DNA from: Verrucomicrobiota bacterium | GTDB lineage: Bacteria; Verrucomicrobiota; Verrucomicrobiia; Opitutales; Opitutaceae | Direction: 5' to 3' | NCBI GenBank assembly: GCA_003694825.1 | Contig: RFJS01000400.1 | Location: 1 to 18,349 of the forward strand | DNA: 18,349 nucleotides | Shown here: positions 7,056 through 13,941 of the stretch, in pieces | How the letters are laid out: each line of letters opens with the position of its first letter | Position numbering within the stretch: the stretch's first letter is position 1 | Program-made: the position numbers and the translations under genes | Notes under the pieces: model-generated | What the model was told of the DNA's origin: nothing | The model's database searches: none | What the model saw: only the letters and a program-made list of their open reading frames with translations

Positions 7056-7739
7056 ATGGCAAAACCGCAGTCTTCGGGACGCCGTCGCCCGTATTACCGT
7101 CGTAACAACGACCCGTATTATCACATCCGCCGCAATGAGCGGATCCGCGTTCCAGAAATCCGCGTAGTTCTTCCGGATGGACGTCAGGCCGGCATCATGT
7201 CGACCGCCAAGGCCCTCGCGCTTGCCAGGGAGGCGGGCCTGGACTTGGTCGAAGTCGCGCCCCAGGCCAAACCGCCGGTGTGCCGGGTCATGGACTTCGG
7301 CAAGTATATCTACGAGCAGCAAAAGAAGGCGAAGGACAGCAAGGGCAGCTCCACCAAGGTCAAGGAGGTGAAATTCCGCCCCCGCGTCGACAAGCACGAC
7401 TACATGACCAAGCTGCGGCACGCCGAGGAGTTCCTCGACCACGGCAACAAGGTGAAGCTCACGCTCAACTTCCGTGGCCGCGAGATGGCCCACACCGAAG
7501 TGGGCTATGAAACCATCCGCCGGGCCATCGCCGACCTCGAACACATCGGGCACCCGGACAACGAGCCGAAGCTGGTCGGCCGCAACATCATCGTCATGAT
7601 GTCCCCGCACCCGGCCAACAAGCGCAAGCGCAAGTATTCCACCCACGAGCCGGCTCCAGCGAAGGAGACCGAGGCCGCCAAAGCGCAGCAGCCCGCGGCA
7701 GGCGACCAGCCTGCCGAAGAGAAAGGCAACGCCGGGTAA
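7056..7739 (+). CDS. infC: Translation initiation factor IF-3
   Basis: IF-3 binds the 30S subunit, prevents early 50S joining and checks the start codon. The 227-residue protein has the N-terminal domain (about 25-95, with NERIRVPEIRVV, GLDLVEVAP, PPVCRVMDFGKY), a basic linker, and the C-terminal domain (about 101-185, with VKEVKFRPRVDKHDY, FLDHGNKVKLTLNFRGREM). About 40 residues beyond the usual end form a K/A/E/P-rich tail, as in some PVC-group IF-3 proteins. The start is a plain ATG, not the rare AUU used for autoregulation in enterobacteria. The usual partners rpmI and rplT do not follow. Instead an amidase gene starts 2 bases after the stop. No Shine-Dalgarno site is visible in the 118-base leader. 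Confidence 0.97.
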   Translation: MAKPQSSGRRRPYYRRNNDPYYHIRRNERIRVPEIRVVLPDGRQAGIMSTAKALALAREAGLDLVEVAPQAKPPVCRVMDFGKYIYEQQKKAKDSKGSSTKVKEVKFRPRVDKHDYMTKLRHAEEFLDHGNKVKLTLNFRGREMAHTEVGYETIRRAIADLEHIGHPDNEPKLVGRNIIVMMSPHPANKRKRKYSTHEPAPAKETEAAKAQQPAAGDQPAEEKGNAG

Positions 7740-7741
7740 CC

Positions 7742-8812
7742 GTGCGTCGACGCGTTGCATCCCGCCTGTTCGGGGCCTTGTTGGCGTTGGCGGTCGCTGC
7801 CGTGCCTATCGCCCGGGCGGCGAGAGCCGATGCGCGTCCGCCCACCCGCCCGCAAGCGGCCGGCATCGCGGCCGATCCCGGGCTGCTGCCGCTCCCCGAA
7901 CCGGTGAGCGTGCGTGCCTTTGCCGCCAACCTCGGCCTCGAGCCTGCCTGGAGCGAGGATCGCAGCCAGTTGCGGCTCACCAGCCGCTGGAGCCGCATCG
8001 AATTTCGCGCCGGCAGTCGGGAGATGGCCCTCAACGGCGTGCGCGCCTTTCTTGGGGAGCCAGCCGTGCCGGCGGATGACGACCTGCTCATCTCGCCGAT
8101 CGATCGCGATCGGTTTCTCAATCCCATCCTTGCTCCGCAGCTCAACGAACCGCTCGCGCCCATCCGGCACATCGTCATCGATCCCGGCCATGGCGGCAGC
8201 GCCGACGGCACGCGCAACGATGCGCTGAAGCTTCTGGAAAAGCACCTTACCCTCAAGGTTTCCCTCTTGCTCGGGGACATGCTCGAGCAGCGGGGGTTCA
8301 AAGTCAGCTACACGCGCACCGAGGACATCGACCTCGATCTGGCGGCCCGCCCGGCCTTTGCCCGGGAAGTCGGTGCCGACCTCTTCCTGAGCATTCACTT
8401 CAACTCGGCCCGCGCCGACGTGCGGGGCATCGAGACCTACCTGCTTACCCGGCAGCATCAGCGCTCCACCGGCAACGACAAGCGCGAGCCCGACGACGCC
8501 GTCGCGTTGCCCGGCAACGCCTTCGATCCCTGGAACGCTCACCTCGGCTTCACCGTGCACCGGCAGATGGTCCGGGAACTCGAAGCCTTCGACCGCGGCC
8601 TCAAGCAGGCGCGATTCGCCGTGCTCAAAACCCTCGAGTGTCCGGGGCTGCTGCTCGAATGCGGCTACCTCAGCAATCCGGAGGAAGGAAAGCTCATCGG
8701 CACCGAGGCGCATCAGCGCCGCATCGCCACCGCCATCGCCAATGGCGTGGACATTTTCAACCAGACGCTCAAACGCCTCCAGGCCGTGCGCGAAGGGCGC
8801 ACCGTGCGTTGA
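7742..8812 (+). CDS. Secreted N-acetylmuramoyl-L-alanine amidase (Amidase_3)
   Basis: The enzyme cleaves the bond between N-acetylmuramic acid and the stem peptide in peptidoglycan, in the periplasm. An N-terminal hydrophobic stretch (about residues 8-28) is a probable signal peptide. Residues 50-105 look like a small copper amine oxidase-like or AMIN-like accessory region, with LRLTSRWSRIEF. The catalytic domain (about 142-345) has the zinc ligands H150 (DPGHGG), E166 (LEKHL) and H219 (SIHFNS), and the catalytic E306 (LLECGYLSN). The start is a GTG 2 bases after the infC stop, which points to co-transcription with infC. The length of 356 residues is normal for a one-domain periplasmic amidase. 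It lacks LysM or other obvious cell-wall repeats. Confidence 0.93.
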   Translation: MRRRVASRLFGALLALAVAAVPIARAARADARPPTRPQAAGIAADPGLLPLPEPVSVRAFAANLGLEPAWSEDRSQLRLTSRWSRIEFRAGSREMALNGVRAFLGEPAVPADDDLLISPIDRDRFLNPILAPQLNEPLAPIRHIVIDPGHGGSADGTRNDALKLLEKHLTLKVSLLLGDMLEQRGFKVSYTRTEDIDLDLAARPAFAREVGADLFLSIHFNSARADVRGIETYLLTRQHQRSTGNDKREPDDAVALPGNAFDPWNAHLGFTVHRQMVRELEAFDRGLKQARFAVLKTLECPGLLLECGYLSNPEEGKLIGTEAHQRRIATAIANGVDIFNQTLKRLQAVREGRTVR

Positions 8813-8973
8813 GCGTTCGGCGGGCGCCTCAGACGGGGCCGGGCCGCGGGCCCGCTGCTCGCCGCGCTGGGGCGGAGACAGGCCGCCGGCACGGGCGTCG
8901 ATATGACGCGAGTCATGGCTGAAGCCTTGCCGAGGCCGTCACGACGCCCAAGGATCGGCCGGTCACACCCACC
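8813..8973 (+). promoter_or_regulatory. crcB leader region with alternative hairpins
   Basis: This 161-base gap holds several possible RNA stems. CGGGCC-GCG-GGCCCG lies at 8840-8854. GCGTC (8895-8899) can pair with GACGC (8905-8909), while ATGAC (8903-8907) can pair with GTCAT (8912-8916) across a GCGA tetraloop. These two stems share bases and exclude each other. GGGCGTC (8893-8899) can also pair with GACGCCC (8943-8949). crcB genes are often under a fluoride riboswitch, but I cannot match its conserved core here, so this is noted only as a structured leader. GC-rich DNA forms such stems easily. Confidence 0.3.
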
Positions 8974-9354
8974 ATGCGCACCCTACTCATCGTTGCCCTG
9001 GGCTCCGCCGTCGGCGGAGTCGGTCGTTACTGGGTCTCTGGGATGGTCGCCCAGCGGATCGGCGAAACCTTTCCGTGGGGCACTCTGGCCGTCAACGCCA
9101 TCGGTTCGGCGCTGATCGGCGTGCTCGCCGGGTTTGGAGATTCCGAACGGATCGGGCTCTCGGCCGAGGCGCGCCAATTCCTGATGATCGGCATGATGGG
9201 AGGATTCACCACTTTCTCTTCCTTCAGCCTCCAGACGCTGCGCCTCATGCAGGATGCGGATTGGGGGCGGGCTTTCGGCAACATCGTGGGCAACCTCGCC
9301 CTCTGCCTCATCGCGGTCGCCGTCGGGTATCGGCTGGCGCGCATCGCCGGCTGA
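8974..9354 (+). CDS. crcB: Fluoride exporter CrcB/Fluc
   Basis: CrcB (Fluc) forms a dual-topology dimeric channel that lets fluoride leave the cell. The 126-residue protein has four hydrophobic segments (about 3-23, 36-54, 66-88, 100-122) and the family motifs: GGVGRYW near the start, GTLAVNAIGS with N41, and GGFTTFSSFS (76-85), which contains the sodium site and the phenylalanines lining the fluoride path. The length is typical. It is followed 41 bases later by a DUF190 gene, a common partner of crcB. A single copy is seen here, which fits a homodimer, unlike species with paired crcB genes. Confidence 0.95.
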   Translation: MRTLLIVALGSAVGGVGRYWVSGMVAQRIGETFPWGTLAVNAIGSALIGVLAGFGDSERIGLSAEARQFLMIGMMGGFTTFSSFSLQTLRLMQDADWGRAFGNIVGNLALCLIAVAVGYRLARIAG

Positions 9355-9379
9355 AAGGGCCGCTTCCCGGCACAGAGAG

Positions 9380-9387
9380 AAAGGAGA
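9380..9387 (+). promoter_or_regulatory. Ribosome binding site of the DUF190 gene
   Basis: AAAGGAGA lies 8 bases before the ATG at 9396. It is one of the few strong Shine-Dalgarno sites in the window, and it decides the start against the longer open frame that runs upstream through crcB. Confidence 0.75.
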
Positions 9388-9395
9388 CCGTCATC

Positions 9396-9746
9396 ATGCA
9401 CACGATCGAGAATGGAGTCCTGCTGCGAATCATCGTCGGTGAGAGCGACCGTCACGAAGGGCGACCGCTCTATGAAGCCATCGTGCTCAAGGCCCGCGAA
9501 CTCGGCCTGGCCGGCGCGACGGTGACGCGGGCCGTCATGGGATTCGGCGCCAGCAGCCGCCTGCACACCGCCAAGATCCTTCGCCTCTCGGTCGATCTGC
9601 CCATGGTCATCGAGATCGTCGACCGCCGGGAAAACCTCGACCGGCTCCTGCCGTTCCTCGATGAGGCGGTGCACGGGGGACTTGTCACGCTCGAGGACGT
9701 GCGGGTCTTGCACTATCGCGGGAAAGAGCGCAGCCTCGACGCGTGA
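9396..9746 (+). CDS. DUF190 family PII-like protein
   Basis: DUF190 proteins have a PII-like ferredoxin fold and are often encoded next to, or fused with, CrcB. Their role in fluoride handling is not settled. The 116-residue protein has the typical VLLRIIVGESDRHEGRPLYEAIV opening, the GATVTRAVMGFGASSRLHTAK loop (residues 40-60), and a strand LPMVIEIVDR followed by a helix and the end strand DVRVLHYRG. It has no signal peptide and is cytosolic. Its stop overlaps the GTG start of the next gene (GTGA, 9743-9746), so crcB, this gene and the TIGR03790 gene probably form one transcript. Confidence 0.93.
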   Translation: MHTIENGVLLRIIVGESDRHEGRPLYEAIVLKARELGLAGATVTRAVMGFGASSRLHTAKILRLSVDLPMVIEIVDRRENLDRLLPFLDEAVHGGLVTLEDVRVLHYRGKERSLDA

Positions 9747-11392
9747 CGATGCGGAGGCGCTCAAGGTGGTTGGTGTGGCTGGTGATCCTTGCCGCGGCCG
9801 CGGGCGGAATCGCCCGGGCCGGAGAGGCGGCCGACGAAGCAGCGCGCGTCGTTATCGTGGCGAATGCCACCTACGACGGTTCGGAGGCGCTCGCCCGGTA
9901 TTACGCGCGGCGGCGCGGTATTCCGGAGGCAAACATCATTGCCCTGCCGATGCCGCGCTCGGAGACGATTTTCTGGCGCCAGTTTGTCGAAGACATCTAC
10001 AACCCACTGCTGGCGCGCCTCATCGACGGCGGATGGATCGACGCCGTTCCCGGCGAGCTGCGGGATGACGCCGGGCGCATGCGGACGGCGCCGCTCGGCC
10101 ACCGTATCAGCTACCTGGTGACAATGCGCGGCGTGCCGCTGCGCATCCGCCACGACGAGCGTCTCAGCGACGCACAAGCCCGCAAACTGGCGGAGCCCCT
10201 GCGCACCAATCAGGCCGCCGTCGACAGTGAGCTGGCGCTGCTGGCGAGGCCGGGCACGGTCAGCGTCAATGGTTTCTTTCCCAACCCCGGCTACCTGGGC
10301 CGCAACCTCGCCATTGCCGAACCGATCATCCGCGTCGCCCGCATCGACGGACCGACCGTGGCCGCGTGCCGCCGTCTGATCGATTCCGCGCTCGAGGGGG
10401 AGCGTCCTGGTATCGCGGGCCGGGCCTACATCGACCTCGGCGGGCCGCACGCCGAGGGCGAACAAGCCCTGCGAGCGGCGGCCGGCGTGTTGCGGCGCGC
10501 GTTCTTCGATGTCGAGGTCGATGAGGGGAAGGCGTTGTTCGCCGAGACCGATCGCTTCGATGCGCCGGCCTTTTACCTCGGGTGGTATGCGCCGCATCTG
10601 GCCGGGCCGATGGCGCGGCGCGGTTTTCGCTTCCCGCCGGGAGCGGTGGCCGTGCACATCCACAGTTTTTCCGCCGAGACACTGCGCGCGCCCGATCGGC
10701 GCTGGGTGGGGCCTTTCGTCGAGCGTGGCGCGGCGGCGTCGCTCGGAAACGTCTTCGAGCCCTACCTGGCGTTTTCGCACAATGTGGCGGCCTTCGTCGA
10801 GCAACTCAGCCGGGGGGAGGCGGCGGGGGAGGCGGCGTTTCGCGCCATGCCGGCATTGAGCTGGCAGGCGATCTTCGTCGGCGACCCGCTCTATCGGCCC
10901 TTTCGCGTTTCTCTGGACGAACAATTGGCAGCGGCGGAGGAGCGCCGGGACCAATGGGCGGCCGGCGTCATCCTGCGGGAGGCCAACCGTCGGGAGCAGA
11001 ACGGCTCGCTCACCGAACTCGAGGCGTGGCTTGCCGGTCAGTATCGAAAACATCGCGATATGGCGGTGGCATTGCGGCTCGCCCGGGTGCGCCGCGAGCT
11101 CGGGCTGGCCGACGGAGTCGTGAGGGCGCTGACGATCTTTCGGCTCGCCCCGGAAGTGCGCGAGGAGGAGGCGGCGCTCTTCGCCGAGGCGGCGCGGCTG
11201 CTCGATGAGGCCGGCGATAGGCGTGGAGCGCTCAGCCTCTACGAGCGTCTTGTCGAAGAGGCCGGGCTCGGACCGGCGTGGGAGCGGTCCCTGCTGCCGG
11301 CGGCCATCGCCGCGGCGGAGTCGGGCGGGAGATCGTCGTTGGCGAAGCGGTGGCGGGCGCGCCTCGCGGCGCTCAAGGCGGCGGCGGAGTGA
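9743..11392 (+). CDS. TIGR03790 family secreted protein
   Basis: The sequence fits the TIGR03790 family of unknown function found mostly in Verrucomicrobia, Planctomycetes and some Acidobacteria. A signal peptide (about residues 7-27) precedes the family opening VVIVANATYDGSEALARYYARRRGIPEANII (36-66). Later landmarks are FVEDIYNPLL, YLVTMRGVPLRI (124-135), FYLGWYAP and FVGDPLYRPF (about 378-387). Beyond about residue 400 is a helical, arginine- and glutamate-rich tail that looks like TPR-type repeats (for example EAARLLDEAGDRRGALSLYERLVEEAG). The start is GTG 9743, overlapping the DUF190 stop. ATG 9749 is equally possible. No catalytic motif is evident. The gene order suggests co-expression with the fluoride exporter, but a direct role in fluoride handling is only a guess. 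Confidence 0.88.
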   Translation: MTMRRRSRWLVWLVILAAAAGGIARAGEAADEAARVVIVANATYDGSEALARYYARRRGIPEANIIALPMPRSETIFWRQFVEDIYNPLLARLIDGGWIDAVPGELRDDAGRMRTAPLGHRISYLVTMRGVPLRIRHDERLSDAQARKLAEPLRTNQAAVDSELALLARPGTVSVNGFFPNPGYLGRNLAIAEPIIRVARIDGPTVAACRRLIDSALEGERPGIAGRAYIDLGGPHAEGEQALRAAAGVLRRAFFDVEVDEGKALFAETDRFDAPAFYLGWYAPHLAGPMARRGFRFPPGAVAVHIHSFSAETLRAPDRRWVGPFVERGAAASLGNVFEPYLAFSHNVAAFVEQLSRGEAAGEAAFRAMPALSWQAIFVGDPLYRPFRVSLDEQLAAAEERRDQWAAGVILREANRREQNGSLTELEAWLAGQYRKHRDMAVALRLARVRRELGLADGVVRALTIFRLAPEVREEEAALFAEAARLLDEAGDRRGALSLYERLVEEAGLGPAWERSLLPAAIAAAESGGRSSLAKRWRARLAALKAAAE

Positions 11393-11861
11393 GCGGTGCC
11401 TTGTCCGGGGCGCTCCCGGCCGGACGGTGGCGCAGCGGCACGAGGATGCTGATCGCGAGCAGGCCGAGCAGCAGCAGGTTGCGAGCGAGCATCAGCGGAT
11501 AGCTCGTCGAGAGCGCGCTGGCGTCGGCGCCGAAACAGCCGCAGGCGATATCGAGTCCGCGCAGCCAGGCCGAGAGAATCAGGCCGGAAAAGCCCAGCAG
11601 CATGACCGCGGCCCAGGCGTGGGCGCCGCGACGGCGCGGGCCGACGATCAGGGCGACACCGGTGACGATTTCCAGATAAGGGAGGAAGGCGGCGACCCAG
11701 TAGGCGAGAGGCTCGGGGATGACCCGGAAGTTCCAGATGTCGCGGATGAAGGCCGCCGGCTCGCGGGCCTTCATCCAGCCCGCGTAGATGAACACGCCGC
11801 CGAGGGCGAGGCGGGCGAGAAGGACGATGAGCCGCCGCGATGTCAGTTTGCCGCCAACCAT
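11373..11861 (-). CDS. MauE/DoxX-like redox-associated membrane protein
   Basis: This 162-residue inner-membrane protein has four predicted spans (about 9-29, 50-73, 80-101, 123-142) in the DoxX/MauE pattern. FIYAGWMKAREP after the first span is typical of DoxX-like proteins. The pair C107/C109 in DIACGCFG matches the CxC motif seen in MauE-type proteins, which are thought to support disulfide or thiol chemistry in the envelope. The start is the ATG of MVGGKLTSRR. The open frame upstream overlaps the rhodanese gene and is not credible. The gene overlaps the end of the rhodanese gene by 19 bases. At the other end it overlaps the converging TIGR03790 gene by 20 bases. A proline-rich tail ends the protein. 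Confidence 0.85.
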   Translation of the reverse strand: MVGGKLTSRRLIVLLARLALGGVFIYAGWMKAREPAAFIRDIWNFRVIPEPLAYWVAAFLPYLEIVTGVALIVGPRRRGAHAWAAVMLLGFSGLILSAWLRGLDIACGCFGADASALSTSYPLMLARNLLLLGLLAISILVPLRHRPAGSAPDKAPLTPPPP

Positions 11862-12259
11862 GCTTCCCAGCCTCCGTGTAGAAAGTAGACGTCGTCGAGC
11901 CCGGCTTCGCGCAGGCGCCGGGCGATGGCCTCGCTGGTCGTGCAGCTCGCGGCGCTGCAAAAGACCACGATCGGTTTGTTCGGGCTCCAGGCGAGCAGGA
12001 TCTCGCCAATGGCCTTGTCGAATTGATCGAAATCAAAGTGGCGGGCGCCGGGGATCGTTTGCCGGGCGAATTCTTCCGGTGAACGGGCGTCGATCCACAG
12101 AACTGAATCGCCCCAGTCGGCTACCGTTTCGAGCCTCACCTCGAGCGGCCGCAGGCCGGCCCGTTCCCGATCCGCGAGCTGCGGATGCACGAAAATGGCG
12201 ACCGCGGCCGGGACGATCGCCCCGACGAGAAGGAAGAGCATTTCCCGGAGCGTGCTCAT
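11843..12259 (-). CDS. Membrane-anchored rhodanese-domain protein
   Basis: The 138-residue protein has one N-terminal membrane span (about 6-26) and then a single rhodanese domain, which probably faces the periplasm. The CH2A-like motif is WIDARSPEEFARQTIPGA (about 55-72). The active-site cysteine is C101 in VVFCSAASC, with a second cysteine C106 at the end of the loop, and the domain closes with DVYFLHGGWEAW. Rhodaneses move sulfane sulfur or act as cysteine-based switches. The double cysteine could support disulfide exchange. The start at the ATG of MSTLREMLFL gives the membrane anchor directly. It lies between the DUF1573 gene (137 bases upstream) and the MauE-like gene (19-base overlap), which suggests joint work in the envelope. 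Confidence 0.88.
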   Translation of the reverse strand: MSTLREMLFLLVGAIVPAAVAIFVHPQLADRERAGLRPLEVRLETVADWGDSVLWIDARSPEEFARQTIPGARHFDFDQFDKAIGEILLAWSPNKPIVVFCSAASCTTSEAIARRLREAGLDDVYFLHGGWEAWLAAN

Positions 12260-12396
12260 GCCGGTGTCCCGGAGACAGACAGGGCGAGTCGGCCACCCGA
12301 ACGCGAAGGGCTCACACGCGCATCGCATGGCATTGGGACACGGGATGGAGCGGCTTCAGGCAAGGGCGGGACGGGGTGTGGCGGCGGGCCGTGGCG
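12260..12396 (-). other. Gap between the DUF1573 and rhodanese genes
   Basis: I see no gene, convincing terminator or promoter in these 137 bases. The frame of the rhodanese gene stays open for 23 more codons here, but the predicted residues look non-coding and the membrane anchor supports the ATG at 12259. Confidence 0.4.
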
Positions 12397-13065
12397 TCAG
12401 CGTATCAGAGCGTAGACAGTGATGACGCGTGGATGGGTTTCGGGGAAATTGGTGCGAACCACGATCGGCGCCTGCAGCGACCGGCGCGTGTCCTTCGGGG
12501 TGATGTGCAGGGTGAAGGTCCCGGCAGCACCGGCCGGCTCGAGCCGGACGCTCACGCGATCGTCCGTGGATTCAACGCCGGCGATCGTCGCCGTTTCCGG
12601 ATCGTGCGCGGTGAGGGTTATGGTCTTTTCCGTCGGTTGCTCGCCCTGCCGCCAGATCACGAAGTAGCGGTCGACGGAGAAGAGCAGGGGGATTTCCACT
12701 TCGAGGGTGAGCCGGTAGGGCGCATCGCGGTCTTCGTCGGTTTCGACGTAGATGGTCTTTGTCTGGCGGCCGGTCCGGCCGCCGAAGGTGAATACGGCCC
12801 GGATTTCGCCGGATTCGCCCGGCGCATAAGTGTCCCGCTCAAGGGTCGGCACCGTGCAGCCGCAGCTCGAGCGTATGTGTTTGATCGTGACGGGTTGGTC
12901 GCCGTTGTTGGTGAAGGCGAACACCGCTGTCGCGGATTCATCGGCCGGTGCCGCCTTGATCCGGATGTGCTGCTGTTTCCACTCGAGTCCAGAGGCGGAG
13001 GCGGCGGCGAGGAAGCCCGCCACCGCACAGGCAAGGAGCCGGGCTTTGTGGAACCACGTGTGCAT
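12397..13065 (-). CDS. DUF1573 domain secreted protein
   Basis: This 222-residue protein (from the ATG at 13065; TTG 13074 would add 3 residues) has a signal peptide (about 1-25). DUF1573 domains are Ig-like folds of the ASPM-SPD-2-Hydin type, common in Bacteroidetes and the PVC group. The hallmark is ATAVFAFTNNGDQPVTIKHI followed by SSCGCTVP, with the CGC cysteines at 68-70, then YAPGESGEIRAVF and the QTKTIYVETD strand. The second half continues with Ig-like strands up to VITVYALIR. It probably sits in the periplasm or at the envelope. The GGAG just before the ATG is too close to be a good ribosome site. It is upstream of the rhodanese gene on the same strand, with clpP 54 bases further upstream. 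Function in this family is not established. Confidence 0.88.
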   Translation of the reverse strand: MHTWFHKARLLACAVAGFLAAASASGLEWKQQHIRIKAAPADESATAVFAFTNNGDQPVTIKHIRSSCGCTVPTLERDTYAPGESGEIRAVFTFGGRTGRQTKTIYVETDEDRDAPYRLTLEVEIPLLFSVDRYFVIWRQGEQPTEKTITLTAHDPETATIAGVESTDDRVSVRLEPAGAAGTFTLHITPKDTRRSLQAPIVVRTNFPETHPRVITVYALIR

Positions 13066-13119
13066 CTCCGGCAAAAGCGGGCGGGCCGGCGCGCGGAGAG
13101 CGACGCCGGGTGCGAAACG

Positions 13120-13728
13120 TCAGATCGATTCGACGATCTTGTCGGCGAGGCCGTATTCGATCGCCTCTTTCGCGGTCATGTAGAAGTCGCGGTCGGTATC
13201 CTTGACGATCCGCTCGAGCGGCTGGCCGCTGGCTTCGGCGAGGATGCCGTTGAGCTCGTCGCGGAGCCGCTCCATCTCGCGGGCCTGGATGTTGATGTCG
13301 GCGGCGGGGCCGACCATCCGGCCGGTGATGAGGGGCTGGTGAATGAGGACGCGGGCGTGCGGGTAGATGAGGCGGTTGCCTTTGAGCGCGCCGCAGAGCA
13401 GGATCGATCCCATGCTGGCGGCCATGCCGGTGACGACGACGGTGATCGGCGAGGAGATCAGCTTCATCGTGTCGTAGATGGCCATCCCCGAGGTGATCGA
13501 GCCGCCCGGCGTGTCGATGTAGAAAGTGATCGGTTTGCCGGGATCGACGGCTTCGAGGTAGAGGAATTTTTCGACGAGATCCTCGGCGGATTCGGAGCTG
13601 ACCTCACCCCAGAGGAACACTTTTCGCTGTTCGAGAAACTTGCGCTGCATCAGCGCCTTCACACCCATCGGCGTGCTCGGGGCGCTTTCGGATTCATCGG
13701 CCATCATGCGGATTCGAGCGTTGTTCAT
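13120..13728 (-). CDS. clpP: ATP-dependent Clp protease proteolytic subunit ClpP
   Basis: ClpP is the barrel-shaped serine protease that degrades proteins unfolded by ClpX or ClpA. The 202-residue protein has the complete triad: S105 in GMAASMGS, H130 in LIHQPL and D181 in DTDRDFY, with the oligomer-sensing D179-R180 pair beside it. FYIDTPGGSITSGMAIYDTM and INIQAREMERLRDELN are typical. The chosen start, MNNARIRMMAD, gives a normal N-terminus. The frame stays open to 13866, and later ATGs (13707, 13704) are also possible. Neither clpX nor tig is in the neighbourhood, though they are frequent partners. Several bacteria of this group have more than one clpP, so this may be one paralogue of a set. 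The DUF1573 gene follows on the same strand. Confidence 0.94.
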   Translation of the reverse strand: MNNARIRMMADESESAPSTPMGVKALMQRKFLEQRKVFLWGEVSSESAEDLVEKFLYLEAVDPGKPITFYIDTPGGSITSGMAIYDTMKLISSPITVVVTGMAASMGSILLCGALKGNRLIYPHARVLIHQPLITGRMVGPAADINIQAREMERLRDELNGILAEASGQPLERIVKDTDRDFYMTAKEAIEYGLADKIVESI

Positions 13729-13843
13729 GTGAGCAGTAAAGAGGACGCGCATTTCCCGCTCGCGCAAGAGCCGAATGCCGACGGCGACAGCGGCGTGCTG
13801 GACGGTTGACCGTTCCCGAGGGGCGCCGCGGCGGGCGAGGCGG

Positions 13844-13883
13844 GAAAAGGAACGCCGGGGCGGCACGATGCCTGCCCCGGCGT
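13844..13883 (-). terminator. Intrinsic terminator of the alpha-amylase gene
   Basis: A perfect 10-bp stem pairs ACGCCGGGGC (13852-13861) with GCCCCGGCGT (13874-13883) across a 12-base loop. Read on the minus strand it is followed by TCCTTTTC. It lies about 60 bases after the amylase stop codon and before clpP on the same strand, so it should separate the two transcription units. Confidence 0.75.
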
Positions 13884-13941
13884 CCGTTTACCCAACCTGA
13901 AAGCGTCTTTGGAATTTCGAAACCTGTCCGGGGGCGATGCC

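Noticed and set aside
8813..8973. Fluoride riboswitch upstream of crcB
   Set aside because: I could not find the conserved core (AUG loop, CCGC segment and the closing GAUGA-like strand). The leader is kept only as a possible structured region.
11788..13809. A 673-codon plus-strand open frame
   Set aside because: It is antisense to the rhodanese, DUF1573 and clpP genes, all of which have family motifs. Its predicted residues show no recognisable domain.
13802..13813. Short dyad ACGGT-TG-ACCGT upstream of clpP
   Set aside because: Five-base arms are too short to support a site without other evidence.
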